Source: Lachnospiraceae bacterium (GTDB taxonomy: Bacteria; Bacillota_A; Clostridia; Lachnospirales; Lachnospiraceae). Taken from it: 64,000 nt of DNA. The stretch's first letter is position 1. Each line of letters opens with the position of its first letter. Where the stretch lies: NCBI GenBank assembly GCA_021770615.1, contig JAETQR010000003.1, positions 73,864-137,863 on the forward strand, written 5' to 3'. Below are positions 44,285-52,892 of this stretch, in pieces. The notes under the pieces were generated by a model that had not been told where the DNA came from, searched no databases, and saw nothing but the letters and a program-made list of their open reading frames with translations. A program made the position numbers and the translations under genes.

Positions 44285-44833
44285 TCATCTTTCCTTGTTA
44301 ATCGAATTTCCCAGATTAAATGCCTCCTCCAACGCTTTTGTTTCCTTAATGTCTCCAATATCCTTAACCCCTCTTACCAGAACCATGCCTGCATCCTCCA
44401 AATGGAAAAAATTAAGTACAAGCTGATACTGCAATTTAATTGCGTCAAACAATTCTGGTAATGTTGCTGCTCCCACCAGCAGCAATGCCAGCCTTTTTAT
44501 CCGAAATTCATTCCTCATAGGCGTGTGTAATCTATCAATAATCGCTTTTAATTCTGCACTAATCCCATAAAAATAAACGGGAGATGCAATTACCAGCATA
44601 TCCGCCATTTTCAGTTTTTTATAAATTTCTGCCATATCGTCTTTCTGAAAGCACTGGTTTCCTTCCCTTGTAAAACACGAATTACAGCCAATGCAGGGAT
44701 TTACCTTGTAATCAGCAACAGAAACTATCTCCACTGTATTATTTTTGTTCGCTCCCTCTGCAAACGCCTGTGCAAGCAAATCCGTATTTCCACCCTTCCG
44801 CATACTGCCAACCAAAACAACAATTCTGCTCAT
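44285..44833 (-). CDS. NADPH-dependent FMN reductase / flavodoxin-like protein
   Basis: 182 residues from ATG 44833 (GGAGG 9 bases upstream; the frame is open to 44887). VVLVGSMRKGGNTDLLAQAF is the FMN phosphate loop, CIGCNSCF the two-cysteine signature of the iron-sulfur-flavoprotein/NAD(P)H oxidoreductase group, and ASPVYFYGISAELKAIIDR the flavin-contact loop. It probably moves electrons to quinones, iron or drugs. It is the last gene of a minus-strand run from 45976. Confidence 0.88.
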   Translation of the reverse strand: MSRIVVLVGSMRKGGNTDLLAQAFAEGANKNNTVEIVSVADYKVNPCIGCNSCFTREGNQCFQKDDMAEIYKKLKMADMLVIASPVYFYGISAELKAIIDRLHTPMRNEFRIKRLALLLVGAATLPELFDAIKLQYQLVLNFFHLEDAGMVLVRGVKDIGDIKETKALEEAFNLGNSINKER

Positions 44834-44887
44834 TCTGTCATTCCTCCTGTACACACATTTTTTCATCAGAAATAAAATTGAAAACAA

Positions 44888-45637
44888 CTATATATGTGCG
44901 ATTGCTCTTAATCGCCGATAATCCGCAACCCATTCTTCCCTATTCCATAAAGTTGCTCTTGTCAATCCTTCCACTTTCTCAAAAACCATAGCTTGTACAT
45001 ATTCCGGCACCACTTCCAATTCAGAGGCAAAGAATTGTTTCATCCAATTCGCCAATCCCTGCTCTCCGTCCTTTAATACAGTTGGTCGGTCATATTCATA
45101 AATCCTGTCAATAACAAATCCATTCTTCTTTAACAATTCACCGAAAGCCTCTGCTGTAGGAAAATTGAATTTAGCCTCATAGCCATATCCCAGACTGTTA
45201 CAAGCCTCTGCAAAAGCATTTTCAATCGTTGCAATATTTCCACTTACACCAAACTCGCACACCAATACTCCCTGCGGTTTCAAAGCCTTATGTATATTTT
45301 CCAGCAAAGCATCGTGGTCACTGATCCAGTGAAATACGGCATTGGAAAAAACAACATCAAATTCCTTTTCAAAAGGCAGAGCAAGTGCATCACATACCTT
45401 AAATTCTATATTGCTAAATTCTTCTTTCGCTTTATCTATCATGTTTTCCGAACCATCAACACCTACAATTTTATTACACAATTCAGCTAATTGAGCAGTC
45501 AAGGTACCTGTTCCACAACCCAAATCCAGTATAGTCTGTTTCGCATTTTGGGGAACAAATTCTAATAAGCCCTTTCCATATTCCGCTACAAAACCATGTT
45601 TTTTATCATATAATGTTGAATTCCACTCCATATGCAT
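44888..45637 (-). CDS. Class I SAM-dependent methyltransferase
   Basis: 249 residues from ATG 45637 (GGGAG 8 bases upstream; TTG at 45652 is the alternative). Motif I ILDLGCGTGTLTAQLAEL, acidic VGVDGSENMIDKAK and VVFSNAVFHWISDHDALLE place it with the trans-aconitate/ubiquinone-type small-molecule methyltransferases. Substrate unknown. It starts 15 bases after the preceding gene. Confidence 0.88.
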   Translation of the reverse strand: MHMEWNSTLYDKKHGFVAEYGKGLLEFVPQNAKQTILDLGCGTGTLTAQLAELCNKIVGVDGSENMIDKAKEEFSNIEFKVCDALALPFEKEFDVVFSNAVFHWISDHDALLENIHKALKPQGVLVCEFGVSGNIATIENAFAEACNSLGYGYEAKFNFPTAEAFGELLKKNGFVIDRIYEYDRPTVLKDGEQGLANWMKQFFASELEVVPEYVQAMVFEKVEGLTRATLWNREEWVADYRRLRAIAHI

Positions 45638-45652
45638 ACCATTTTCTCCCAA

Positions 45653-45976
45653 CTATCTATCAACAAAAGCTTCTACCGTCTCCTTCAGTCCATCACTAAA
45701 ATCTTCTAAATCTCCAAAATTAATTGCACCTTCGTTGAGTAGTGAAATAAGATTGTAAATAAGATTTGACCAACTCATCCTCACCTGAACGCCTGCTTTC
45801 TTTTTGTCTTCCTTTATTCTTTTATCTAACTTCCAAAACTTATCTGATGGATCAGCATTTTCACTTAGTATTTCTATATATTGTCTATTGAGCCTGTCCA
45901 TATAAGACTCCTGCCAATCAGCAATTTTACTTCTGAACAACTTCCAGTCTTTCTCTGTAAATCTCTGTTCCTGCAA
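45653..45976 (-). CDS. Small conserved protein, unknown function
   Basis: 107 residues, soluble, helical and charged: FTEKDWKLFRSKIADWQESY, YIEILSENADPSDKFWKLDK, RIKEDKKKAGVQVRMSWSNL and a final DLEDFSDGLKETVEAFVDR. I recognise it as a family seen repeatedly in gut Clostridia, sometimes misnamed a multidrug transporter although it has no membrane segment. It precedes the methyltransferase gene by 15 bases. Confidence 0.72.
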   Translation of the reverse strand: MQEQRFTEKDWKLFRSKIADWQESYMDRLNRQYIEILSENADPSDKFWKLDKRIKEDKKKAGVQVRMSWSNLIYNLISLLNEGAINFGDLEDFSDGLKETVEAFVDR

Positions 45977-46004
45977 TTTCTCAACCTCCGATTAAATTCT
46001 TATT

Positions 46005-46565
46005 CTATTGCTTTATAAACTCTTTAATTTCCGAATCAATATAACCGTAATCCACTTTATCCCAATCAGATACATCAATTTCGAGCCGTTTATCTCCCAA
46101 ATCAAACTCTGTCTGATGTATGGCAACTTTTCTATATGTTTCAAAATCATTGTATACACCATGACTTAACCCTATATGACGTTCTTCCGTCTTTTCCCTA
46201 TTAATAAATCTTTGATGCAAAAGTTCCAAAGGGGCATGCAAAAATATAGTCATAGACTCATAATGATATGTCTCCAAAAGTGAAAGTATTATATTTTTTC
46301 CCTGATTCGTAAAGTTACTCTCCAAACATAAGTCAACTCCACTTTTCATCAGGCATTCTGCAAAATGAAAAAACAGCTTATATGCACATGCGCCATAATA
46401 TTGTGTCTGCTCAACTGTCTCAGCATTAAATTGTAATCCGTCATGCATTACTTCTTTTATTGAATCCTTGCTTATGAGAGGAATCTTCAAAGAATTAATG
46501 AGGTGTTTGGCATATCTTGATTTCCCTGTCGCTGATGCACCTGCAATTAAAATAAGTTTGTTCAT
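46005..46565 (-). CDS. P-loop kinase / AAA ATPase-like protein
   Basis: 186 residues with Walker A GASATGKSRYAKHL near the N terminus, a SKDSIKE segment, CLESNFTNQGKN (strand plus acidic pair) and an arginine-rich lid (HQRFINREKTEERH). The layout is that of zeta-toxin/ChlKinase-type small kinases, which phosphorylate small molecules or nucleotides. It stands 28 bases before the small 45653 gene on the same strand. Confidence 0.8.
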   Translation of the reverse strand: MNKLILIAGASATGKSRYAKHLINSLKIPLISKDSIKEVMHDGLQFNAETVEQTQYYGACAYKLFFHFAECLMKSGVDLCLESNFTNQGKNIILSLLETYHYESMTIFLHAPLELLHQRFINREKTEERHIGLSHGVYNDFETYRKVAIHQTEFDLGDKRLEIDVSDWDKVDYGYIDSEIKEFIKQ

Positions 46566-46617
46566 TTCTATAAGCCACCTTCCCTATATAAAACTGAATC
46601 TTCAGCTCACTTTTTTA

Positions 46618-47157
46618 TTACTTTTTAAATATATCAACCGCATGACTTGTAACACCTAATAAATCTTCACGTTCACAAGTGGCAAAATGATATTTCAAAT
46701 ATAGCTGAAAGGTTTCGCTATCCATAGCGTCTATTGCTTCACGCATAAATAAAGCACATCCATCAGTCGCAACATAATGAAGCCTAGTTACAGGGAATAC
46801 TGACATCAGCTTATCTATATCCTCTTTTCGGACCAGTTCAAATAAATCTTTTGGCTCGGATTTAGCAGCAAATGTTTCGGAATCAAGAAGTCCATTTTTT
46901 ACATATTCTGCAACGCTGAAATTATTTCGTTTGAAACCGTCGTCAAGCAAACATCCATCAGAAATAACATATGCAGCGGAAATTATACCACCCTTTTTAA
47001 CAAATTTTCTTCTGACAACATCCTTTAATTCTTCTACAACATACGAGGAAGGAACTAACTGATGTTCCATAAAAATACATTCCATCATCTGGTTCATTTT
47101 CTTGCTGGAAAACACCAATAACGAAATCAGCACATTTGTATCAACCATTACCCGCAA
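46618..47157 (-). CDS. Chimera: PIN-domain head fused to methyltransferase tail
   Basis: 179 residues. Residues 1-52 (MRVMVDTNVLISLLVFSSKK to EELKDVVRRKF) are the start of a VapC-type PIN ribonuclease with the first catalytic Asp in VDTN. From VKKGGIISAAYVISDG on (about residue 53) the protein has instead the C-terminal half of a SAM-dependent methyltransferase (NGLLDSETFAAKSEPKDLFE, HYVATDGCALFMREAIDAMD, CEREDLLGVTSHAVDIFKK). The later PIN acids and the methyltransferase's SAM site are both missing, so neither activity is likely. Start TTG touches the upstream antitoxin stop. A deletion that kept frame is the simplest origin. Confidence 0.78.
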   Translation of the reverse strand: MRVMVDTNVLISLLVFSSKKMNQMMECIFMEHQLVPSSYVVEELKDVVRRKFVKKGGIISAAYVISDGCLLDDGFKRNNFSVAEYVKNGLLDSETFAAKSEPKDLFELVRKEDIDKLMSVFPVTRLHYVATDGCALFMREAIDAMDSETFQLYLKYHFATCEREDLLGVTSHAVDIFKK

Positions 47158-47390
47158 TTATTTCACCGTTCTTTCCTTCCGCAACTCCTTAACCATCACC
47201 ACAACATCTTCTTCTGTTTCCAAACCAAGCCTCTCTGTCTCTCCTGCAAATGCAGCCTGCGCCTCTCTCAGTGCTTCCATAGAAGAATTTGCCAAATATA
47301 TCCGTCCTGCTTCTTCCAAGAAAAGCACCTTACTCCCTTCTTTAATTCCTAACCTTTTTCCTAATTTCTAACGCTTCTTTCCGAGATAAA
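47158..47390 (-). pseudogene. AbrB/VapB-like antitoxin, pseudogene
   Basis: The minus strand reads LGIKEGSKVLFLEEAGRIYL, then NSSMEALREAQAAFAGETER and ETEEDVVVMVKELRKERTVK to the stop at 47158, the usual C-terminal part of an AbrB-type antitoxin. Just before, EIRKK is in another frame: one extra G at about 47353 breaks the gene. No start or N-terminal strand is found before the next gene's stop at 47392. It is the dead partner of the PIN head downstream. Confidence 0.75.
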
Positions 47391-47391
47391 C

Positions 47392-47931
47392 TTAACAAAT
47401 ATAGTCTTTTATTGTTTCATCACTCCAAATATGCACCTCTATATACCGTTCCGGTCCAAATTTCCCATCATCATTCCAATCTTGTGGAAGACCGTATTTT
47501 TCGATTATATCAAGTATCTCCTCATAAGTGTACAATTTCTTTCGATATTCTTTCCCATCATTAACACAAGGGCTAAATGTCGGGTGGGAATCTCCATATG
47601 TGAATGATAATGTATTAACATTAAATTCTTCAATAGGTATTTTGATATACGCCATATTATCATACCATGAACTCAGCCATGGACTATGCTCAACAACCAT
47701 ATAGTACGGTGCTTTACGCACAACCTGACCGCCCTTTCTTATAAACTCCTCTCTTAAAATTTTTTCATAGTATAACCTATCCTGAACATAACTTTTCTGC
47801 CTCTTTGCACACATTGTATTTGGTTTCTCTCTTCTTATCGTATCAAGTAAATCAGTTGCTGCATCAACAGACAAATCTGACAGATTACGAAAAGGTCCAA
47901 CTTTCCTGTCATAATAATGATACAAAAACAT
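47392..47931 (-). CDS. Hypothetical protein
   Basis: 179 residues from ATG 47931 (GGGGAG 5 bases upstream). Soluble and Tyr-rich: MFLYHYYDRKVGPFRNLSDL, TMCAKRQKSYVQDRLYYEKI, YYMVVEHSPWLSSWYDNMAY, and YGLPQDWNDDGKFGPERYIE. The order suggests a small alpha/beta protein of a family seen in gut Clostridia accessory regions. No function assigned. Confidence 0.65.
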   Translation of the reverse strand: MFLYHYYDRKVGPFRNLSDLSVDAATDLLDTIRREKPNTMCAKRQKSYVQDRLYYEKILREEFIRKGGQVVRKAPYYMVVEHSPWLSSWYDNMAYIKIPIEEFNVNTLSFTYGDSHPTFSPCVNDGKEYRKKLYTYEEILDIIEKYGLPQDWNDDGKFGPERYIEVHIWSDETIKDYIC

Positions 47932-47948
47932 TTTATCTCCCCTTAATT

Positions 47949-48329
47949 TTATTCTGAACAAACCATTTTAAACATTCCGGATCCATCCCATTCACAAGGT
48001 CTTCCTTCAAAATCCCTTTTCTGATAAAACAAAAGTGCCTCTTTCGTGCTAATCAGTTCCAAACTTACCGCCCAACCATAGACAATTGTTTCTTTTATAT
48101 ATCTTTCCACACGATCCATCAGAATTGTTCCACACCTATTGATTGACACGTTGGCATGACCGCAAAATCTTTGATATAAAAGGACATTCCGCCATTTTCC
48201 ACACAATTCTTCTTTATATCAAGCAAATCACTATTTAAGCCCGGCACTCTTCCAAGAACGTTTTACGCTTCTAAAATCCTAAAAATCAAATCATCTCTAC
48301 ATCTATCTTCATAAGCTATGATTTTCAAA
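47949..48329 (-). pseudogene. GNAT acetyltransferase, pseudogene
   Basis: Pieces of one acetyltransferase lie in different frames: KIIAYED near 48325, then NVLGRVPGLNSDLLDIKKN around 48230, GGMSFYIKDFAVMPTCQSIG around 48160, and TILMDRVERY...SLELISTKEALLFYQKRDFE to the stop at 47949. At least two frameshifts, a TAA at 48263-48265 and a probable internal loss separate them. The last part matches the normal GNAT end. Confidence 0.78.
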
Positions 48330-48387
48330 TCGCCACCTCCAACACCTTACTTCCTATCCAGCCTTTCCTACTTTTTTATAAACAACT

Positions 48388-48834
48388 TTATACTTTCTCC
48401 ATATACACAAATCTCAATTCTTCTGTAACCTGTTCCTCGTCAAAAATTTTATATCCAAGTTTCTGATACAATGCTATATTCTTTTCACTTTTGGTACTGG
48501 TAAACAATTCGTATCTTTGTTTCGGATATTGCTTTTCCATTTCAAGCAAAAGTTGTGTCCCTATCCCTTGTCCCTGCTTTGTTGGATGTACCATCAATTT
48601 TCTGATATAAGCAGTCCCATTATCGCAAAATGCTCGTACAGAACCTATGATGGTTTTGTCATCATCTAACGCTTTTAAAATAATCCCTTTTTGAAATTCA
48701 TTCTCTACATCAGTCAAAGTTTGTTTTAATGGCGGAATCTTGGTATCAAAAAGTCTCGCCTCACTTTGATAAGCGAGATACTGCAAGTCAAGTATTTTCT
48801 GTAGGTCTCTCTTCTCTGCTCTTACAACAATCAT
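48388..48834 (-). CDS. GNAT family N-acetyltransferase
   Basis: 148 residues: IIGSVRAFCDNGTAYIRKLM (central strands), the acetyl-CoA loop VHPTKQGQGIGTQLLLEME (about 88-106) and YELFTSTKSEKNIALYQKLG. The gene appears whole. Substrate unknown; small single-domain GNATs like this often act on amino-acid-like or antibiotic amines. Confidence 0.87.
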   Translation of the reverse strand: MIVVRAEKRDLQKILDLQYLAYQSEARLFDTKIPPLKQTLTDVENEFQKGIILKALDDDKTIIGSVRAFCDNGTAYIRKLMVHPTKQGQGIGTQLLLEMEKQYPKQRYELFTSTKSEKNIALYQKLGYKIFDEEQVTEELRFVYMEKV

Positions 48835-48976
48835 GATATATCCTCCAAAATATAAAACTCAAAGTTTTTTCTTCATGCAAAGCAATTACTCTTTTATATG
48901 GCAACACTCATTCCGCATTCTCATAGGTATTTTTCTATCACCCCCTGCTCTACAACAGTCTTGAACTTCCTTATAT

Positions 48977-49429
48977 CTATAGCTTATATTGCATAAAATT
49001 TCCATTCTTCTCAAATCCAAAATCCGTATACAGCAATACCCCCATATCTGATGCTGTAATTTGGACCGTTCCACAGCCATACTCTTTTGCCTCATTTACA
49101 ACTCTAGATAACAACTCCTTTGCAATGCCCTGTCTACGATATTCTTTAGAAGTAAACATACTTGAAAGCAAACCCATTTTTCCGTTGGGGCAACCAAAAT
49201 AAGGCGGTTTTTCCACAAATGACATTCCACTTGTTCCAACAATTTTATCTCCATCCACAGCCAACCACGATATAAATGTTCCATCTGCCATATGTCGATT
49301 ATAATAATCTCCTAAAGCTGGCTTCAAGTCTATATTCGCCTTCGCACCTTCTTCCCGTAACTGGTCGATTCTCATATCAATAAATACTTTCAGTTCTTTT
49401 TCTGTTAATCTTCTATATTCTACTGCCAT
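48977..49429 (-). CDS. GNAT family N-acetyltransferase
   Basis: 150 residues: opening YRRLTEKELKVFIDMRIDQL, WLAVDGDKIVGTSGMSFVEK, acetyl-CoA loop SSMFTSKEYRRQGIAKELLS (about 101-120), and a shortened end YTDFGFEKNGNFMQYKL. It looks whole. It shares no close identity with its GNAT neighbours, so the cluster is not a recent tandem expansion. Confidence 0.87.
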   Translation of the reverse strand: MAVEYRRLTEKELKVFIDMRIDQLREEGAKANIDLKPALGDYYNRHMADGTFISWLAVDGDKIVGTSGMSFVEKPPYFGCPNGKMGLLSSMFTSKEYRRQGIAKELLSRVVNEAKEYGCGTVQITASDMGVLLYTDFGFEKNGNFMQYKL

Positions 49430-49461
49430 ACTGTGCCTCCTGCAAAAAACTCCCTGACTTT

Positions 49462-49845
49462 CTAAACAGTAATCTCAATCTGATTTTCCTCAATAGCTAC
49501 AATACAACTCTCATAATATCCATCACCAGTGGTTCTTGGACCGCTAATAACATGATATCCATCTTTCTTCATCTGTGTCGTCAACAAATCGACTTTTTCC
49601 TTGCTGCCAACACTAAATGCAATATGTATAAAACCTGTTCTTTGAAGGGATTTACTTGCATCATCCATATCTGGTTTATTCATAATCTCTAATCTTGCAC
49701 CATCCCCAAATGTTAGAAAATATGATTTGAAACCTGTTTTTTCGTTATGATACAGATTATTTGATATAGCACCCATATACTGCTCAAAGAACTTCCTTGC
49801 CCCCTCTAAATCATTCACATACATAGCAATATGATCTATCTTCAT
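49462..49845 (-). CDS. VOC family (glyoxalase-like) protein
   Basis: 127 residues with two beta-alpha-beta-beta-beta repeats: KIDHIAMYVNDLEGARKFFE at the start and GFIHIAFSVGSKEKVDLLTT in the middle, ending CIVAIEENQIEITV. Metal ligands fit H5, E-type in GARLEIM, H in HIAF and E at the end. VOC proteins include glyoxalases and drug-resistance enzymes; role unknown. Confidence 0.85.
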   Translation of the reverse strand: MKIDHIAMYVNDLEGARKFFEQYMGAISNNLYHNEKTGFKSYFLTFGDGARLEIMNKPDMDDASKSLQRTGFIHIAFSVGSKEKVDLLTTQMKKDGYHVISGPRTTGDGYYESCIVAIEENQIEITV

Positions 49846-49872
49846 GTTAGCAACTCCTTACTGTTTTGACTA

Positions 49873-50360
49873 CTACAATGTGTTTTTCTCCGCACTTTCA
49901 TTACGCCACTCCATTTGATGATATCGGGAAACGGAATCTGCAAATCCTATTGATTTATATAATGAATATCCATCTTCTGTTGCTTTGAGTTCCACAACAC
50001 AGAGTCCATAGTGGCAGCATCTTCCAGTAACATATTCATAATCTCTTTTGCATATCCATGATGCCTGCATTGTGGTTTCGTATATACATTTAATATTGTA
50101 CCTGTTTTCCCATTCATAAATGCAGGACTCATCGGTTTTTAAACTATAAGCAGTAATGCACATGCTACTATATCCTGTTCGCTTCTCCCAATATACGCAA
50201 ATATATTTTTATTAAGATTCTTCATAAAATAATGTGGCAAACCTCTTTCAATAATTGCCGATTCTTTTTCATTAAAGCCGCCATAATCTTCAAATAGATA
50301 TGCAATTCTTAGCTTTACCAGTTGTTCAACATCTTGGTTTGTTGCCTTTTCAAAAACCAT
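49873..50360 (-). pseudogene. GNAT acetyltransferase, pseudogene (two frameshifts)
   Basis: The gene begins at 50360 with MVFEKATNQDVEQLVKLRIA and ends that frame at 50139 with ACALLLIV. A second frame continues with SPAFMNGKTGTILNVYTKPQ and GYAKEIMNMLLEDA. A third gives CVVELKATEDGYSLYKSIGF to the stop at 49873. The three parts in order make one normal GNAT of about 160 residues, so two indels have killed it. Its start overlaps the 50315 gene by 46 bases. Confidence 0.85.
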
Positions 50361-50902
50361 ATCACATCTCTCCCTATCAAGACTTTGCAGGGCGTAAAAC
50401 TTTCTCTATATATCATTTTCTTTGTTTTAACACTTATACTGAAGGCATCTTTACCAAAACGATTAAGTATAACAAATGTATTTCCATGCCATTCTGCCTT
50501 TGCATATAAACGACTGCCCAACCTATCTACATACCGAACATCATCACTGATAGTTGCTTGACAGTAAATATTTCCTTTTCGGTCTGCAATTTTAACATAC
50601 CACCCTTCCCCCGTTTCATCAGAAAGAATTCGATATATATAAGCAGTTAATCCAATATTCTTGGCTCGCTTTGTCAGCTTACTGATACGTTCCTCTCGTA
50701 CAAATTGGTTATTGATAATATTTTCAAATGCCCCTTCTAATTTCTTTGTAACATCTTCAGGTTCCAGATAATATACTGAAATATTAAAATATTGGTCGCA
50801 AATATATTTATCTTCTCCCAAAACACTTTGAACCTGATAGGCACAAATAATGATTTTCCCACTTCCATCAATATCAACACCTTTAAGTTCTTCTTCTATC
50901 AC
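50315..50902 (-). CDS. Hypothetical protein
   Basis: 195 residues, soluble, no known motif: GKIIICAYQVQSVLGEDKYI, EERISKLTKRAKNIGLTAYI, RILSDETGEGWYVKIADRKG. Its last 15 residues run over the start of the GNAT pseudogene, so the true end may have been changed by a frameshift. The stretch 50903-51260 upstream is AT-rich and carries one copy of a diverged repeat (about 51100-51240), otherwise nothing recognised. Confidence 0.6.
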   Translation of the reverse strand: MIEEELKGVDIDGSGKIIICAYQVQSVLGEDKYICDQYFNISVYYLEPEDVTKKLEGAFENIINNQFVREERISKLTKRAKNIGLTAYIYRILSDETGEGWYVKIADRKGNIYCQATISDDVRYVDRLGSRLYAKAEWHGNTFVILNRFGKDAFSISVKTKKMIYRESFTPCKVLIGRDVIWFLKRQQTKMLNNW

Positions 50903-51099
50903 TCGAACTCGGCGTATTCTTTGCTATTCTTAACTATATTTGTTTAAGTTTTATATAAATACGCGCCCATTTTTACATCAATTACATCATTTATTATGGC
51001 TTGCTGATTTTCTGTTGCCAAAGTGTTGCCACGCATTTATTATAGCAAATCCCCGCAAAATAACAACCCGTCCTTGAATATTACGCAGCAAAAGTCACT

Positions 51100-51240
51100 T
51101 TTGATGATAACGACATAAAATACTGTCTACGTCATTTACATATCTGAAATCTCTTGCAAAATAAGGCATTTCAAAAGGCTAAAGCGTAATATATCCAACA
51201 CATATTTTCTCTTTGAACCTCCTTATCACTAAGGAAAATA
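51100..51240. repeat. Diverged direct repeat, copy downstream of Mrr-like gene
   Basis: Read by eye, GCAAAATAAGGCATTTCAAA, AGCTAAAGCG-type blocks and ACACATATTTTCTCTTTGA here align with GTAAAATAAAACATTCCAAA, GCTAATGCGC and ACACGCATCTTCTCTTTGA at about 52310-52423. The two copies flank the restriction-enzyme gene in the same direction. Confidence 0.55.
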
Positions 51241-51260
51241 TTATTCTACTTCCTTCAAAA

Positions 51261-52205
51261 CTATAACCCATCTGGCAGTTCCAAAAGCGATTTTACTCTA
51301 TTTATATCTTTTTCTGATTGCCTTTTCATTGTTATCTGTGCCAATGAAATGATAATATTCTTTAGATCTCTATATGCTTCATCTGTATAAACATCCTCAT
51401 ACTCTCTTATCCTATTCATTATCGCTAATACGAATTTTAAAAATTGAACTGGTATTACCAAGTCCGAAATATCATTCCACTCTGTTATATTTCCATAAGA
51501 ACGTGCTATTGCCTCCATTTTTCTATCACATATTCCTTTACAAACGCAATAAACTTCTGTATATTTATTCTTTCTACCATTACATCTATAGTAGTCCATA
51601 TCCTGAACAAATACGACTATTCCTTCATATTTATCCAACATATCCCTGTGAAGCAAATCTTTTCCGCACACCTTACATCGTAATGGTTCATATTTTGACA
51701 ATAAATTGGAGGGTGATTTTAATTCTATTTCGTTATAGGATTGTGGAAAAAAACGCCTTATCAATTTATTAACTGCTCTATTTTCTAATAAAATTCTCTC
51801 TATCTTTTCTCTGTCAAATATTTCTATCTGATATTTATCTTTTAATGCCTCAAACTTTCTATTTAGTGGCGAACTAACAACCGTAGAATAAAAGCCAATA
51901 AATCCATCACAGCGATGAAATTGTATTCTATCTGATATATCTTCTTCATCGCTCACATTAACTGCTGAACCACTATGAATTTTATGTTTACAACTAACTA
52001 ACCAACGTATCTCTGTGTCATTTATAATACCCGTCCGCTTTTCAGAAATGATTATATCTCTTCCTCCATCCTGTCCTCTATCTGGATCTTCAAGAACAGA
52101 AAAACCTAATGCATGAAAAAACTCGCGAGCAAATAATTCAAAAACATCTTGATTTCCATTTGCGACATTGGCTTTGGGGATCTCTTTAAAATCTATAATA
52201 GCCAT
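51261..52205 (-). CDS. Mrr-like restriction endonuclease with zinc-finger module
   Basis: 314 residues. The N-terminal half is a PD-(D/E)XK nuclease of the Mrr type: FFHALGFSVLEDPDRGQDGG, then RDIIISEKRTG and EIRWLVSCKHKIHSG (catalytic D...C/E-x-K). The middle carries Cys pairs (CKVCGKDLLHRD and CVCKGICDRK) that could bind zinc, and the C-terminal quarter is helical. Mrr-type enzymes cut modified foreign DNA. No methylase or specificity gene is nearby, fitting a modification-dependent lone enzyme. Low GC and flanking repeats point to acquisition. Confidence 0.78.
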   Translation of the reverse strand: MAIIDFKEIPKANVANGNQDVFELFAREFFHALGFSVLEDPDRGQDGGRDIIISEKRTGIINDTEIRWLVSCKHKIHSGSAVNVSDEEDISDRIQFHRCDGFIGFYSTVVSSPLNRKFEALKDKYQIEIFDREKIERILLENRAVNKLIRRFFPQSYNEIELKSPSNLLSKYEPLRCKVCGKDLLHRDMLDKYEGIVVFVQDMDYYRCNGRKNKYTEVYCVCKGICDRKMEAIARSYGNITEWNDISDLVIPVQFLKFVLAIMNRIREYEDVYTDEAYRDLKNIIISLAQITMKRQSEKDINRVKSLLELPDGL

Positions 52206-52309
52206 AACTCATCTCCTCATTATATCATTGGCAACAATTTCTACATTTTGAAATAAAAAACTCTTTTTAGATAAAGCAAGTAACCTTATGAACTATCTTC
52301 CACATAAAA

Positions 52310-52423
52310 TAAATGATATACCTTTTGCGCCATTTTCATGTTCGGAACGGCTTGTAAAATAAAACATTCCAAAAAGCTAATGCGCAACAAATTCAACACG
52401 CATCTTCTCTTTGAGTGTCCTTA
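52310..52423. repeat. Diverged direct repeat, copy upstream of Mrr-like gene
   Basis: Partner of the repeat at 51100-51240 (see there). It runs into the 24-base palindrome and then the end of the yjdF gene. A weaker third relative (CTAAAGCGTAACAATACAGC) lies near 58154, downstream of the second yjdF. Confidence 0.5.
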
Positions 52424-52447
52424 TTACATGGTGCTAGCACCATGTAA
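52424..52447. repeat. 24-base perfect palindrome downstream of yjdF copy 1
   Basis: TTACATGGTGCT followed by its exact complement AGCACCATGTAA, 28 bases after the yjdF stop. The inner 20 bases recur exactly at 58001-58020. No T-run follows, so it is not an ordinary terminator. Confidence 0.9.
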
Positions 52448-52475
52448 ATACTACATCTAAGGAAAAAGGGTAGTA

Positions 52476-52892
52476 TTACCTACCCCTATGCTTTTCTTTC
52501 CTTTTCTGCTGTTTCAATTCAAACTGTCGCTGTTTCTCTGCTTCTCGTCTCTCCCGGCTCACAGTCTTGCGTTCAATTTTCAACTGCTCCTGCTGTAATT
52601 TCAATGCCCGTTGCGATCTTGTGCCAATCCCGGTATTTTGTACCTGTTTGTGCACTTCTCGCTGTACCCTCTTTGGATTGCGACTAGTTTCTTTTACAAC
52701 AGTTGCCACAGCCGAACTAAATTGTAACCGATAGTAATTTTTCAGAACAAAATCATAAATCTCATAGTCCCTTGGTTCTGCCCCAAACGTAACCTTACAT
52801 ACAGATAGCTTTCCTTCTGATACACGTTCAAACATTCCCACCCAAAACGGTTCCTCAAAAAATACTGTTAACTTTCCCGATACTTTATCCAT
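52476..52892 (-). CDS. yjdF: YjdF family protein, copy 1
   Basis: 138 residues of the YjdF (DUF2992) family: MDKVSGKLTVFFEEPFWVGM, YEIYDFVLKNYYRLQFS, and a very basic coiled tail (EQLKIERKTVSRERREAEKQ to KEKHRGR). B. subtilis yjdF is controlled by a riboswitch that responds to azaaromatic compounds (knowledge), and the leader upstream fits that. A close paralogue is at 58209. YjdF is thought to help against toxic aromatic compounds, but its reaction is unknown. AAGGAGG lies just before the ATG. Confidence 0.9.
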   Translation of the reverse strand: MDKVSGKLTVFFEEPFWVGMFERVSEGKLSVCKVTFGAEPRDYEIYDFVLKNYYRLQFSSAVATVVKETSRNPKRVQREVHKQVQNTGIGTRSQRALKLQQEQLKIERKTVSRERREAEKQRQFELKQQKRKEKHRGR

